Source: Musa acuminata AAA Group (taxonomy: Eukaryota > Streptophyta > Magnoliopsida > Zingiberales > Musaceae). From it: a stretch of 64,000 bases of DNA. A program made the translations under genes and the position numbers. The stretch covers positions 12,214,001 to 12,278,000 of the forward strand of contig NC_088354.1 in the NCBI RefSeq assembly GCF_036884655.1. The letters run 5' to 3'. The notes below the pieces were generated by a model. It saw nothing but the letters and a program-made list of their open reading frames with translations, had not been told where the DNA came from and did not search any database. Numbering within the stretch: the first letter of the stretch is position 1; every line of letters begins with the position of its first letter. Below, in pieces: positions 1-12,316 of the stretch.

Positions 1-3000
1 CATTTAGGCGCCTTATCTTGTCACCACTCTTTGTGAAGGACTTGAGCAAGACTGAAAAAAGTGGTTTCCTGAGCTCTATAACACATGGGGCAAATGAACT
101 GGCATCTACTGTACGGGGACATATTATGAATCAGACTAAAAAGTACAAGCATGACATGGAAATTTCTGTTGATTCTGCTGATAACAATAGTACAAATGGC
201 TCATCTAAGGATAGCATAGCAGATTCTCACTCAGTGTCTAAGGGCTCCCTTGGTAATGGTGAACATTGTAATGGAGTCACTGAAGCTGGGAATCGCCATC
301 AAGGTGGTGATAGTGATCATGAAGATGTGATGAAGGCGGAGCCGAGAAGAAGTGCCTCATTTACTAAAAAAAAAGATTATCATAATCTGGTGAACAACCA
401 AAAATATGAATTCGTCGACATACCTTCTGATGCCAGACCACTACTTGTTTTCATTAATAAGAAAAGTGGTGCACAACGTGGTGACTCATTGAGACGTAGG
501 CTGCACATTCTTTTGAACCCTGTACAGGTTAGTTGTTAGAATGGTTTGATATAACAATGTTATCCGCTCCCTGATTCTAATTTTTTTCTTTTTAAATCAT
601 CCTTTCAACAGTGAGTTATTGAGAATTATATCATGCTGCAGTTTTGCAATTTTTAGCTGCTATTGAGCTTCCTGTACACTATGGTGCAGACTAGGTGTAA
701 TTTATAAATTTTGTATTGACTTTGATCATTGCTTTATGTTCCAACAAGAAAAGAGAAAGAAAAGCTTATTTGTTTTTTGGTGACCCCTTTTGTAATTTTT
801 TTCCTCTTTAATGCAAATCTACCTTGCGTTTTGTTGTTTCAGTTCTTTGCCAGAATCATATTTATTTAATATTTACATGTAAAACATTTTAATTCAATGA
901 TGGTCCACAAAAACATTATTCTGTTTCTTCTTGATAGCTGACCATTGGTTTGGTAATTGAATTTCTACTTCATTTTGCTTATGCATGCAAAAGCTTCAAT
1001 TTATTGGTATGTTTGAGTTTTGTTCCATTTTATGTTATCTTAACCTTTAATATGTAAATATCATTTTATTCCACTGACTTTTTGAATCTTTGACTATTTA
1101 TTGACCTTCTTAATCAATCTAAATCCGGAGGGTGCTTTTTTCAAGAAATCAGATAAAATTGTTTCAACTAGCTAAATAAATTAAAGCATCATTTTTGGAT
1201 TGGTCACAACAGCTATTAGGTTATCTGACTCGGCAATGGTGATAAAACGGCATGTGATCTGGGTTAGTTCAGTCTTAGTTATTTGAATAAACTGCCTTGA
1301 TGACACCCTTTGTTAAATTATGACATTTGTCAGTTTAAACCTTTTATTTCCATTTAGGACGTTTAACACTAAATTGGATATTATCTAAGGCTTGGGACCT
1401 ACGCCAAATACTTTTCAGCCATTATTTGGACTGATAGATCGATGGGTGTAACTCAGGTGAAAAAAATATGAATGGAGCTCATCATAATGATTGAGTTGAA
1501 TGAAATTATCAGACTTTGTGAATAATTCAAAAAGAAGGAAGACAATTAATATTAATATCAGAAAGAAACTAAGTTACTAAATAGCCAAATTTTCTCCCCC
1601 AGATTTGCCTTTTTATTTCTTGTTTAGTTCTCCTATATCACAAAGAGGTGGTTGAGATTTCTGTAATCAATGATTCTGGCATTGTGAAACTTCTTACTTT
1701 AAACCCTGTCAATCCCCGATCCCCAAGTCCCATATCTGTTTTCCTTTGGTTCCTTTTTGTTGCGTCAAAGGTAGATTGTGTTTCTAGATTTTTACCTGCT
1801 TACACACTTACCTTGACAGATGAAGTAGCATTGTCTCTGCTAATGGTTGTTATATCTTTCCTACTATTTTTCCAGGTCTTTGAGTTGAGTTCGACAAATG
1901 GGCCAGAGGCAGGATTATCTTTATTCAGAAAGGTACCCCACTTTAGGATACTTGTATGTGGTGGAGATGGTACAGTTGGTTGGGTGCTTGATGCCATAGA
2001 CAAACAAAACTATGAATCACCTCCACCTGTTGCAATTCTTCCAGCTGGCACAGGCAATGATCTTGCAAGAGTTTTGTCCTGGGGAGGTGGTCTTGGGGCT
2101 ATCCAAAGACAAGGAGGTCTATGCACAGTTTTGCACCACATAGAGCATGCTGCAGTCACCATTCTTGATAGGTGGAAGATAACAATAGAAGATTTGCAAT
2201 CTAAGCATGTCCATCCCCCGAAATTTATGAATAACTATCTAGGTATGCAATGCAAAGTATACAGTGCAAGATTTCCTATGGTCCTTTGAATAGACCAATA
2301 ACTTATTCTTATATATTTACAGGGATTGGATGTGATGCAAAGGTTGCCCTAGACATTCATAATCTTCGTGAAGAAAACCCTGAAAAGTTTTTCAATCAGG
2401 TATCTATTTTTGTCATTTTTTCCCCTACAAATTTTTGTTTGAACAGTGAAAATTCTTGTGTCTGGGAGTTCCGTAATGATGTGAAATTCCACTAAAAGAA
2501 TCCTTCACCACTTGCCAAATCCAACTCATAGTAGCTAAACAACTTCTCTAACCCATATTATATATCTGTGGAGGACTGTCAAGCACCGATCAGACTCAAA
2601 CTGCACCTATTGAACTCCTAATATTAAAATGCTAATTTAAAGCCACTAGGTTTTTTTGACGAGGCTGGGTAGCTTATCTCTCAGTTGTTGTTGAAGTAGT
2701 TGAGTCTTTTTTATTCTAAATCTTTTCTGGATCGAGCTATTATCTGTTTTAGGTGAAATTTCTCGTTCCTTTTCTTACTTCAGTTAGGTTTCCTTAAAAT
2801 GAAAATCCCATCAGGCACCAATTAGACTCAAACTGCACCTATAGAGCTCCTTCTACTATTAAAATGCTAATTTAAAGTCACTAGGTTTTTTATGAGGAGG
2901 CTTGGCAGCTTCTCTCAGTTGTTGTTAAAGTAGTTTAGTCTTTTTTATTCTAAATCTTTTCTGGATCGAGCTGTTATCTATTTTAGGTGAGATTTCTCCT

Positions 3001-5608
3001 CCCTTTTCTTACTTAAGTTAGGTATCCTTAAAATGAAAAAACCATTTTCAGGCTAGCCCAGACTGCTGCCTGCTACAGTTGCTAGAATTGGAGCCAGTGC
3101 GTGCTGTATAAGGCTGCACTAAGCCTGATTGGGCCTCTAGCTCCAAGATGACCAACTAAGGTGGGGCTGTTACATATGGGCCCATGACATGGTGGTGCAT
3201 GTAGCCTACAGCTAGCTCTGCACTAAATGTGATTAGGGACTTTTCTGTTCCTTTTATAACTTTTCTTCTGTTCCTTTTATGTCACAAAATTCGATGAATA
3301 GTTACCTCTGAAGTTAATTGTGGTCTCAAACTGGTTGGTACTTTATAAAGCTTGAACTGGAAATAAGAAAATTTTGGATGACATTTGAAAACATGTTCTC
3401 GAGCTTTCTGTTTTTTAGGCAGATGAAATTATTGCTTTAGCTGCTCAAAGTTTGGTAGTAACTTCTGATGGATGGAGTGGTAGCTTTTAACCGCTCAAAG
3501 CTAGGATCGGGAACTGATCTGAGCTTCTTGGCTCTTTATTTTGGCTACCATTACAAACCATATAATATGTTGATACGCACAAAGCAGCAAATGAAGAATG
3601 GTGTGCGATTTGGTTTAGTACTAGAAGGATTCCATGTGGGACTGCAGCAGCTCATGAGAATCAGCTCTGAGTTAGTGCAGATAGTGGGCTTGATGTGAGT
3701 TGGAAATTTTAGTCATACGTACAGAAAGAACTGCATGTTACATGCCAATCTGGTTCGGGCTTCTACCACTGTGGTTGCATGCCCACCTTCCAGAGTTCAT
3801 TGAAGGACATGATTCCAGCATAAGATTTTAGAGTGATGTAGTTGTGATTGAAAGATGTTTGCACACAATCCTCGAGTAGCGGTTGGGGTCAATCTAGAGA
3901 GTAGGGTTTTAAATGCTTTACATGGGAATTGTATTGCAAGATTGCTTAAAAGTATATAATCATAAATTCATTTTGTAGCAGCAACAAGCAAAATTTAACT
4001 GGTATCTTTATCCATTTGCCTACCTTCCTAATAATAATATTAAAGTTATTCATGTTTTATGTAGCAGCATAATAGAGCCTCAACTCCTATGTTTTGTCAG
4101 CTAACATTGAAAAATTGGATTTAATTTGCTGATCTCTTATGATGTTATTTATTTTGATTTTGTGGTTTTACATGATTTAGCAGCTCAAGGTTTTATCTTG
4201 GCTTGACTGCAGTTCCTAAATAAGATGCTTTATGCAAGAGAAGGTGCAAAGAACATCATGGACAGGACATTCGCAGACCTACCTTGGCAGATCAGATTAG
4301 AGGTTGATGGAGTTGAAATAGAGGTTCCTGAGGTATGAGTTATCCTGTAAGATGTGTGTTAATCATGGTAAAGTTTAAATCAAGCTATCACATCCTAGAA
4401 GTGGATGCCACAAATAACTAATGTGTATCTTTACATAAGTACATTGGAGTGTGGTATCGTCTTGATGACTATCATATGCCTTTAGATTTTTTCTTTTTGC
4501 TTGAAGGTGTTATAGTGCCTGTGTGTCTACTATATCTCAAAATCATGTGTAGGTAGGGATGACTCTACTGTAACCTGTGTGTACACTTTTCCTTGCATGT
4601 ACTTGTGTCCAAATCAGTTCTTGCAACCTTGCTTTTTCTTTCTTGTCTTTAAGGCTGCTTACTTTTGACCTCAATTTCACTAATAGTGTCCTGTGCTTAA
4701 TATTTGTTTGAACTAAGTTCATTGGATGGCCTTTCTTCTCATTCCATGTTGCTTCATGTACTTCATGCAAAATGCTGAATGTACTGAATATCTGCAGGAC
4801 GCAGAAGGAATACTTGTTGCAAACATTGGAAGTTATATGGGAGGTGTTGACTTATGGCAAAATGAGGAGGACAACAATGACAATTTTGATCCTCAGTCAA
4901 TGCATGACAAGATGATAGAAGTTGTCAGTATCAGCGGGACTTGGCATCTGGGGACGCTTCAGGTAGATAGCTGAATTATGTCTTTTCTCTTTTTTTCCCT
5001 TAGCGGAATTATAGTTTAATCACGGAGGCATATAAAGCTAAAATTGTTGTTCGTTAACTTTTGTTAAAAAAAAAAAACTTTTGTTTTGTTTTTCCTTAGC
5101 TGAATTCTAACTTAATCACGTTGGCATATAAAGCTAGATTTGTTGTTCATGAACTGTAGTCTAGTGATACTTAACATAGTATAATTTATTTTAAATGGGA
5201 GTCAAAATCTGAAAATTCTCATGTGGTACTAGGTTGGGCTTTCTCGAGCTCGGAGACTAGCACAAGGCCAGCTAATTAAGATTCAGTTATTTGTTCCATT
5301 CCCTGTTCAAGTTGATGGGGAGCCTTGGATTCAGCAGCCATGCACATTAGCAATATCTCATCATGGCCAGGTTTCATACCTACCTCCATATTTTGTGCCA
5401 TTATTATACTAATACTCAATATATTCCCCTTTCATGTTGTACTTGTTTGAGTGCTTAGGCTTTCATGTTGAAGAGAGTATCAGAGGAGCCGCTTGGTCAT
5501 GCCGCTGCAATAATAACCGATGTGCTAGAGAATGCTGAAAGCAGCCATGTGATCACTGCCTCACAGAAACGGGCCCTTCTACAGGAGATGGCACTAAGGC
5601 TTTCATAG
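1..5608 (+). CDS. Diacylglycerol kinase, cluster I (DGK1/DGK2-like), 3' part of the gene
   Basis: Diacylglycerol kinase phosphorylates diacylglycerol to phosphatidic acid at membranes. Seven exons are visible: 1-527 (open at the window edge, first full codon at 3), 1876-2242, 2323-2399, 4213-4332, 4798-4962, 5233-5370 and 5459-5608, all with GT-AG introns and matching phases, giving 513 residues to the stop at 5606-5608. Exon 2 carries the catalytic glycine-rich signature [14 protein letters not shown] and the following [12 protein letters not shown] block; exons 3-7 carry the accessory domain ([36 protein letters not shown]) and end in [11 protein letters not shown], the usual C-terminus of plant DGK1/DGK2. 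The N-terminal membrane anchor and C1 zinc domains expected for this cluster lie upstream of the window. The serine-rich, low-complexity stretch in exon 1 is the normal linker before the catalytic domain. No frameshift or missing catalytic residue was seen. Confidence 0.93.
2579..3039. repeat. Tandem duplication of about 228 bp in a DGK intron
   Basis: Copy 1 (2579-2805) and copy 2 (2811-3039) align nearly end to end, both beginning near AAACTGCACCTAT and ending in CTTAAAATGAAAA, with roughly one difference per ten bases by eye. It lies in the long intron between 2400 and 4212. The rest of that intron shows no recognisable gene. Confidence 0.85.
4991..5155. repeat. Short imperfect direct repeat in a DGK intron
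   Basis: About 68 bp at 4991-5058 recurs at 5089-5155, sharing the core GGCATATAAAGCTA, with an A-run and T-rich spacer between the copies. Several substitutions separate the two. It is intronic and of no evident function. Confidence 0.6.
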
Positions 5609-6264
5609 TACCTGGGCAAATATCGATGGCTATTGGACACCTTAATATCCTTTCCTCCATGAAGTTGAAATCATAAATCATACTGTGGTTTTTGTAGATA
5701 TCAGAAAATTCTTGTACATTATACATAACATCTTTGTTCTTTAGTTTGTATGTTTTCTTTATACGTGTCACTTACAGCTGCCTATAATTAGTATCATGGA
5801 GGCTTGACATTGGATCTATGTCCATTTCCTCCTTATGCTTGTGGGCTCGTTGCAGAGTCCATGTGAAATTGTATTTTACAGTTCAAAACTTCTAAGACTT
5901 GATACTGTCTTTTCCATGCTATGTTTCATAAAGAATTATTCAGTGAAATTTTTGGAAAAGGTGCAAATGCTTTGCTGTGGTCTATGTGCATAAACTAAAG
6001 CAAGAGATCACGAAAATGGAAGATGATACAGCTAGAAGCATAGGAGTTGAAGGGAAACACAGAAAGAAGGGACAGCAACCTGTAGTATGCCTTGGCAACA
6101 GTGTACAAGGAGAAACATCTTGTTTGTTAATAGTTTGGACAAGGTTGTATATTTCTACTTGCTTTCCTCTCATGTTCTTCAGTGCGTTGGTAGTTTTTCT
6201 GTGTGTAGAACTGATGCAAATTTATGTTGATCTTCATGCATCAGGGCCCCGGCAGAGGTCTGGT
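5609..6264. other. 3' flank of the DGK gene, convergent with the next gene
   Basis: AT-rich sequence that should hold the DGK 3' UTR. A short open stretch at 5977-6150 (+) resembles no family I know, and I do not call it a gene. Confidence 0.5.
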
Positions 6265-6835
6265 TTAAGCTGACCGTCGTCTTCGGAAGGCCCTCTTGAG
6301 CTTCTTCCAGATCTTTGGGACAATCCCTCTGCTCTGTCCCGCATGGCTGGAAGAGGTATGTCCGTTCTCTGGTTCTGGTCCTGCAACCTGCTTCAGTTTC
6401 TTGCTCTTCTTCCTGTAAAACTTCTTCAGCAGGTTCGGGCTCCGGTAGGGTGAACAACCATGCTGGGCTGCGTGCAGGGTCCTGTCGATCTGGTTCACCA
6501 CTGCCTTGAGCTCCAACGAGTCGTACAGGTTGCTGCTCTGCGTCTTCCGGTGATTCGGTGTCCACCGGGGCGTCAAGGCATGGCCGAGGAGGCTGATCAT
6601 GGTTCGGAGCTCATGCCAGTCGAAGAGGGAGGTGGTGGCTTGGTCTCTCTGTCCTGGCGACTGCAACTGGATCAAGGTTGTCGATGACCTCGGTGGCGTG
6701 GGTGATGCTCTTTCCATCTGCAAGAGAAGATATTGAGGTGTGGATGTTCACTTCTCGCTCGACTGATTGCAGGTAAATCGTTTCGGGTTCTATGCATACC
6801 AAACAAGAGGATGAATTGAATTGGATATTCAACAT
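6265..6835 (-). CDS. Unrecognised small basic protein, possible two-exon gene
   Basis: I do not recognise this gene. The minus strand has an open frame from 6717 down to a stop at 6265-6267. An upstream 36-nt exon (6835-6800, ATG at 6835) joins it in frame across a GT-AG intron (6799-6718), giving about 162 residues. If that exon is not used, the ATG at 6717 serves. The middle is polar and the C-terminus is strongly basic (FYRKKSKKLKQ, then KIWKKLKRAFRRRRSA), suggesting nucleic-acid or membrane-surface binding or nuclear targeting; that is inference. The GC content is well above both flanks, as in genuine exons here, and a TATA-like TTAAATAA lies on the minus strand at 6951-6944. A second long open minus frame overlaps it (6565-6179), so the frame choice rests on the splice sites and the sensible start. 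It could be a lineage-specific gene or chance. Confidence 0.4.
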
Positions 6836-8091
6836 AAATTCCAAGACAACAAGACAGACGAAGCCACCAGGTATTTCGATGTGATCAAGATCGAGTCTCG
6901 AAACGATTGTTTCAAGACAAAAGATTGGGTAAGGATGGTTTTCTTATTTAAGCCAATTGTGCGTAGCCAGTGAGAGTGTCTTTATTAATGGTCGTCTCGA
7001 GTTATAGACCGACGTCAGTCAGGAAAACTATGTAGGGCCGTCGGATATCAGAATCGCGTCGCTCGCGCGATGATGATCTTTACATCTCGATCGTTTATGA
7101 CTCATCGGACGGTACACCCAAAATCACAATAATGCGATGTTCCCCTATAAGTAATTTTCATACTAAAATCATTTATGAATGAGCTATAAGTTTTATCTTT
7201 GTATGCACACGAGTTGAAATCACACAGTTAAACTGTTCATCAATTTAAGATCGTTTCTTCATTTACAGTATACAAAATGATAAAACTAAGATCCATAATT
7301 TAGTAAAATGAAGTGTGAAAACATGAAATTTAGGCGACTCTGATTTTTATTTGATGTTTATAATTGCATGTAAATGAGCCGTAAATTGTAAATCAATTTT
7401 AGGTGCTTATCTCATATTTTAATTTTAAAATACCAAATGATGGGGGAAAAAAAGAAGAAGTAAAGTTCGAAGGTTTGGTAAAAATGGTTAAAATTTAGAC
7501 CTTTTTCATTCTTAGATAAGACTTATAATAGAGACATATGTGTTTAAAATTTTGTTTATAACATTTTAACTTATTTCAAATTTAATCGAACTTTATATCA
7601 ATTTAAAACATTGTTTGGCTTTATATGTTGCAATTTAAAATTTAAATACTAAATAGAAAAAAAATGAATTCAAATTGGTAATATTACTTGAAAGTCATGA
7701 GAATCTTACATGAAGATTTGAATCAATTGATCAATTGCATTGTTTAATGCTAGTATTAATTATTATGAGATACAGATGGAAAATTATTAATTGACCATTA
7801 GCTCAACAAGGCACGAGTGCATTAAAATCATAAACTGGTAATTATTATGTAATGACATTTACTGAAGGAAGAATCTTATTCCAAACGCATGTTTCTTGTG
7901 ACTTATCCTTGGAATTTTCTTTTCTTTTTTGTTTTCTGTTTTACTTTATTGCAGCGCAGGTAGTAGCGCGACAATGCGCACGGTAACTGCACCGGTTGTG
8001 GTGTCGTTCTCTCTGCCAAAGTTACCGTAGCGGAGGAGTACATCACATCTTCTCGCCTTCTCTCTCCCCATTGCCACTACCTCTCTAGGTT
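6836..8091. other. Intergenic region between divergent genes
   Basis: From 7100 to 7940 the sequence is very AT-rich with homopolymer runs and no gene. From 7960 to 8091 it becomes GC-richer and pyrimidine-rich just before the zinc-finger ATG, as expected of a promoter and 5' UTR. No clear TATA box was found for the plus-strand gene. Confidence 0.5.
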
Positions 8092-10878
8092 ATGGATTAC
8101 AGCCGTAGGTGGGCCGAACCCCAGGCGCCGCCGCAGCCGCCGCCGACGTACCACCACCCCGAATCCCACCTCTACAGCGCACCGCCGCCGCAGCCGGTCC
8201 CGCAGCATCTCCTTCCCCACCCCGTCGCTTACTATCCCTATCCTAATCCTCACCCCAACCCTTATCCTCCTGGCGATCCTGAGACCGCAGTCAGACCTGA
8301 CGCCCATGCCAGTCACCACCGGATCCCCGCCGATCCCTATGCCAGTCGCCTCTACGCAACCCGTGGTGTGCACGACGGCCTTCACCCGGTGCCCTACCCT
8401 TATCCTGGACAAGAAAGTCCGCCGGCGGTTCCCGGGCCCATCCACCGCCCGTTCCCGGTAGATCCCTATGTCGGTGGCTACTACGCTCCCCGCGGTGGGC
8501 ACGAGGTCCTTCACCCGGCATCCTGCTCATATCGCGGAGGAGAAGGTCCGGCGGGGGTTTCCGGGGTGTCGTTGTACTACCACGGTCGTGGTGGTAGCGA
8601 ACAACATGGATTCGCGGTGGAGGCGATTCATCCATTCCCCGGCGCTAATCCACTCGGTCATAGCGCTGTAAGTGTTTGTCTTAATTCCTCTTCCAGTTCT
8701 TCATTTTTGAAACTCTTCCCTCTTCTGTAAATATATCTCAAGGGTAAAAGACAATCATCAGACGTTGCTTGCTCGGAGTTAGTCATGTTCACCCTTGGAT
8801 CAATTGGATGATGACAAAATTATCAAAAATTGGAATTCCTTATTTCGATTTAACAATGTACCAATAGTACCTTGATGTTGGGTGAGTGATTGAACCCTGG
8901 CCTTGTGAAAACGAGGATTGATATTTGTGCGACCTAATCCATTATTGCAAATCAATCCTGAACTAGTCCTATCATTTCATTTTCTAGCATACGACATAGT
9001 GGACTTGACCACCTCAATTCTTATTAAATCATGAATCAGATCATTTGTTCTTACCGTAACAAAGGAAGCGTAAAACTCACCCGGAGAACCATATTGTTCC
9101 TGATCCCAATTCAATACTAAGAAAGTCGGAACTAATTGAATACTTGTGTGAGAAATTCCTTGAATTGACTTGCCATTTCCATAAAGGATATAACTGACAA
9201 CTCTAAGTTGGACATTATCCTTTTTCTGCAAGAGATCTTCAGGAAAAACTGTTGCCAAATTTATATATATTATCATGTTGCATTTTTATTGTTATAATTC
9301 CTATTTTACCAGCTGTTATGTTAGTTCGTTCTAACACCTTTCAACCCTTTCCTCCATCATGCATTTACACAATATACCAACTGTTTTTTAGTAATATAAA
9401 ACAAACAAATATGATCAGCCGATCTTGCTATGCAAGATGCTGATAACTTTATAGCTTATTTTCGGTTAAAATTTTTTGCAGTATTGATAGTAACTCATCC
9501 TTTTTCTCTGGTGAGCATTTAGATTTTCCTGTAAATGGTAGACTATTATTGAAATAGAATTAGATCTGTTATGTTATAAGTATGGATATCTTTTGTCTCC
9601 AACTTGTAGCTATTTTATCCAAAAAAGAATTTGGAAAGAAGTTGTAAGATGCTATTTTGTTGGGTGTAATTGAAAAATGGAACTTTTGGTGCTTAAATGT
9701 ATAAATTCCTCAACTGATCATGTTGTTTAATTCTGTGTATCCGGCTTAGCAGTTAACCAGTGGACAAAGATCCTCAATTTGATTTTTAATGATTCAAAAT
9801 ACATATATTGTATATTTTTCCTGCTTATATGTCCAGTGCCCTTGATTTAGTATTATCTTTGGTATGGCTACAGGCTTACTACTCAAATTTTTGAGCCTAC
9901 TAGTTCTTTCAGCTGCTCACTATTTTACAATAATTGGATTATTTTTTACAAGATTGACCATTGTTTTTGGATGTTTTCATTAGTATCCTTGTATCTTTAA
10001 TGTTCTGACTGCTTATAGATATGCTGGTATAACACAATTATGATACAGCCCAGATAGGACAACATGCATTCAATTTGGTTCAAATTATAAGCCTTTGGCC
10101 GAAGAAAAAATGTTTCTGTTTCTTCTTAGGGGAGAGTATCGTTTTATGGATGATTGGGAAATTGTTTTCCTGATGCCATTGAAAAATATAGTCAGGCGTC
10201 TTACTTTATTCTTTTCAAATTTACGCCATTGAAAGTCTCCAGTCAGGTGGCTTACTTCTTCATTCTTTTTAAGTTTTTACAAGTTTTCCATTGGTTTCTT
10301 CGGATGCTACTTGCCTGCAGGGTCAACCACAATTTTCTACGGAACTGGAACACCCAATTCCATCCCATATGCAATTCCCAGATTGGAACATGGCAATGCA
10401 TCCTACCTCTAAACTAACAAAGAAAAGGACCCTGAAAGACCAGAAGTGGACCACCAAAGTAGTGCAATCAGCATATTGTGAAGTTTGTAAGATCAACTGC
10501 GACACTCAGGAAGTCCTGATGATACATAAACAGGGGAAAAAGCATCAGAAAAATCTGCAGAAGCTACAAGAGTCTGTTACAGCAAAGGAAAAAGAAGAAC
10601 CTATAGCCGCTGTGGAGAAGGAAACATCCATTGTTGAGGAAGAAAAATATGTAGGTGAACAAAAAAGGAAAAGAGGTGCTCTAGCAACAACTGAGGAGTT
10701 GGAGGAGAAAAAGCGCAGGGTTCTCGAGGGAGGGGCAGCAGCAGAAGAGGTGAAGGTTTGCACCCTTTGTAATGTAGTGGTCAACAGTCAGAAAGTATAT
10801 GAATATCACATTGCGGGGCAGAAACATGCAGCCATGGTGAAGAAACAGCAAGAAGCAAAAGCTGCGGCCGAGAGTTGA
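8092..10878 (+). CDS. U1/matrin-type C2H2 zinc-finger protein
   Basis: Two exons, 8092-8667 and 10321-10878, join in phase 0 across a GT-AG intron and encode 377 residues. The N-terminal half is Pro/Tyr/His-rich low complexity (repeated PYPNPHP-like and [13 protein letters not shown] blocks). The C-terminal half has two zinc fingers of the U1/matrin kind: C245-x2-C248-x12-H261-x5-H267 and C339-x2-C342-x12-H355-x5-H361. They are separated by a Lys/Glu-rich linker containing a KRKR cluster that could be a nuclear localisation signal. Fingers with the spacing CxxC-x12-H-x5-H typically bind double-stranded or structured RNA, so a nuclear RNA-binding role is likely but inferred. The start is the first ATG after a pyrimidine-rich leader and gives a clean reading frame. 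Confidence 0.85.
8803..9255 (-). pseudogene. rpoC2: Plastid rpoC2 fragment (nuclear plastid DNA) in the zinc-finger gene intron
   Basis: Reading the minus strand gives peptides of the plastid RNA polymerase beta'' subunit: [20 protein letters not shown], then [26 protein letters not shown], and after an in-frame TGA the further run [23 protein letters not shown]. These follow each other in the order found in rpoC2. The fragment has no start, ends abruptly near 8803, and carries the internal stop plus many substitutions relative to the conserved plastid protein, so it is a decayed insertion of plastid DNA. It lies antisense to the host gene wholly within its intron (8668-10320) and should be removed by splicing. 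Confidence 0.85.
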
Positions 10879-12316
10879 AGACATTTATGTTCAGAAGAAG
10901 AAGCATTGACGCAATCTCCACGGTGCATGGAGGTGTACTCTTTGTTTCTTGATCGTCTGTGATTCTGGTCCTACCCACGGTGGAAACTGGTTGTGTTCCG
11001 TGGATCATTTGTTTGTCGACCCATCATACTGTAGCAAACGAGCTCGAAAGCGTGGTAGATGGTGAAATATCTAGAACTTTTCTTCACCTTAACTTGGATT
11101 CTGTTTATGCCAGTGATGTTTGTTTATGTCAACTGGGATTCAAGACAATCTAATTTACTTCTCTCATGCTACTGACAGCCACATTGCATACTAATTTCTT
11201 CCTGTTACTTATCTGCCCATTCGGACAATAAATATTTTCTTGGGCAATTCGGACAGTGTCAAGGTAAATCATCTCAGGCAACTGACAGCCACATTGCATA
11301 CTAATTTCTTCCTGTTGCTTATCTGCCCCTTCTACAAATATTAACATGCAGACAGAAGAAGTTTGCAGGCCACTTCTTTGTCTACAAGTGTGTATATACA
11401 ACTGTTATCTATAGCAAGGGGCTTGAAACTTGTAGAAAGATCACTAAGAGGGTTATGGACGTCGACAGAACTCACATGTGTTGTCATGCCGAGAGCACCA
11501 ACAAAAGACATTGGAGTAACAGAACAAATTTCATTAAGTCTTTGCCTCCATGTATTAAGCTAAATTATTCTTTGAGATAGATTTAATTATTTTGTGAAAA
11601 TAGGAGAATGCATGATCAAACTCAAATAATAGAACTTCCCAAATTGTGTGGTGTCAACCACACACACTCCTCCTTCCTTATCGATGACTTTGCTAACCCG
11701 AGTCCACACACATGGTCTTGATCCGAATCCGATAAAACATCCCCTTAGCAAATTCATATAACCAAGTATATCTATATTGATAGCCGAATGTATCTAATAT
11801 TAACCATTTGACTCACTGTTATTATCATTCATCAATAAAAAATAATAATATGTGTGCAACCGAAGTTAGAGCCCCATCAGTTATCTATATCTTTCACTTC
11901 AATTACTTACTAAGAAATAAATATAAATAGGTCGGATAGATCCGAACATCCAAAAAAAGTCCGACCCGCTATCATCCTTGAGCGTCCGCCGTCCTTCCAC
12001 GTGGTCGGATCGGGTTCGAGATAGAATTCGGATTTGCGTAGCTAAACCCACCCAGAGCTTTTCACGTGGTCCGACGCGGAACTGCCGCAGGATCAGGATC
12101 AGACGGTCCAAAGCTGTAACTGTCAGACGCCAGAGCTTTATCCTTTGCTCTCTCACACCTTCACGAACTCCGACGAACCTACGAGAAAGAATTCGCAGCC
12201 CATTCTCACAACTCTACCTATTAAGTGCCACTGACCTCTTAGCTTTTCCCCCAAACCACGGGAACGCCCTCGCCGCAGACGAACCAAGAAGCGACGAACG
12301 CCAAAGTCCGACGCCC
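10879..12316. other. 3' flank of the zinc-finger gene and ClpB3 promoter
   Basis: From 10879 to about 11550 lies 3' flanking DNA containing a 49-bp direct repeat. From 11700 to 12316 lies the ClpB3 upstream region, with a possible TATA box (TATAAATA, 11923-11930), two CACGTG G-box cores at 11998-12003 and 12063-12068, and a long GC-rich leader. I looked for classic heat-shock elements and saw none that is convincing. Confidence 0.5.
11171..11329. repeat. 49-bp direct repeat with a 110-bp period
   Basis: The blocks at 11171-11219 and 11281-11329 both start ACTGACAGCCACATTGCATA and differ at one or two positions. A 61-bp spacer separates them. The pair sits downstream of the zinc-finger gene, probably near its transcript end. 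Confidence 0.8.

Noticed and set aside
1648..1875. Upstream part of the open frame preceding DGK exon 2
   Set aside because: Read-through of the intron; a good acceptor at 1874-1875 and known DGK sequence set the exon start at 1876.
3421..3698. Open stretch in a DGK intron
   Set aside because: No resemblance to DGK or any other family; the flanking DGK exons join in phase without it.
5977..6273. Possible exon after the DGK stop (VYVHKLKQEITKMEDD...)
   Set aside because: DGK already ends with its conserved C-terminus; no splice context or recognisable family.
11978..12316. N-terminal extension of ClpB3 in the same frame
   Set aside because: Non-ATG start and Arg-rich sequence without transit-peptide character; the ATG at 12317 gives a typical plastid presequence.
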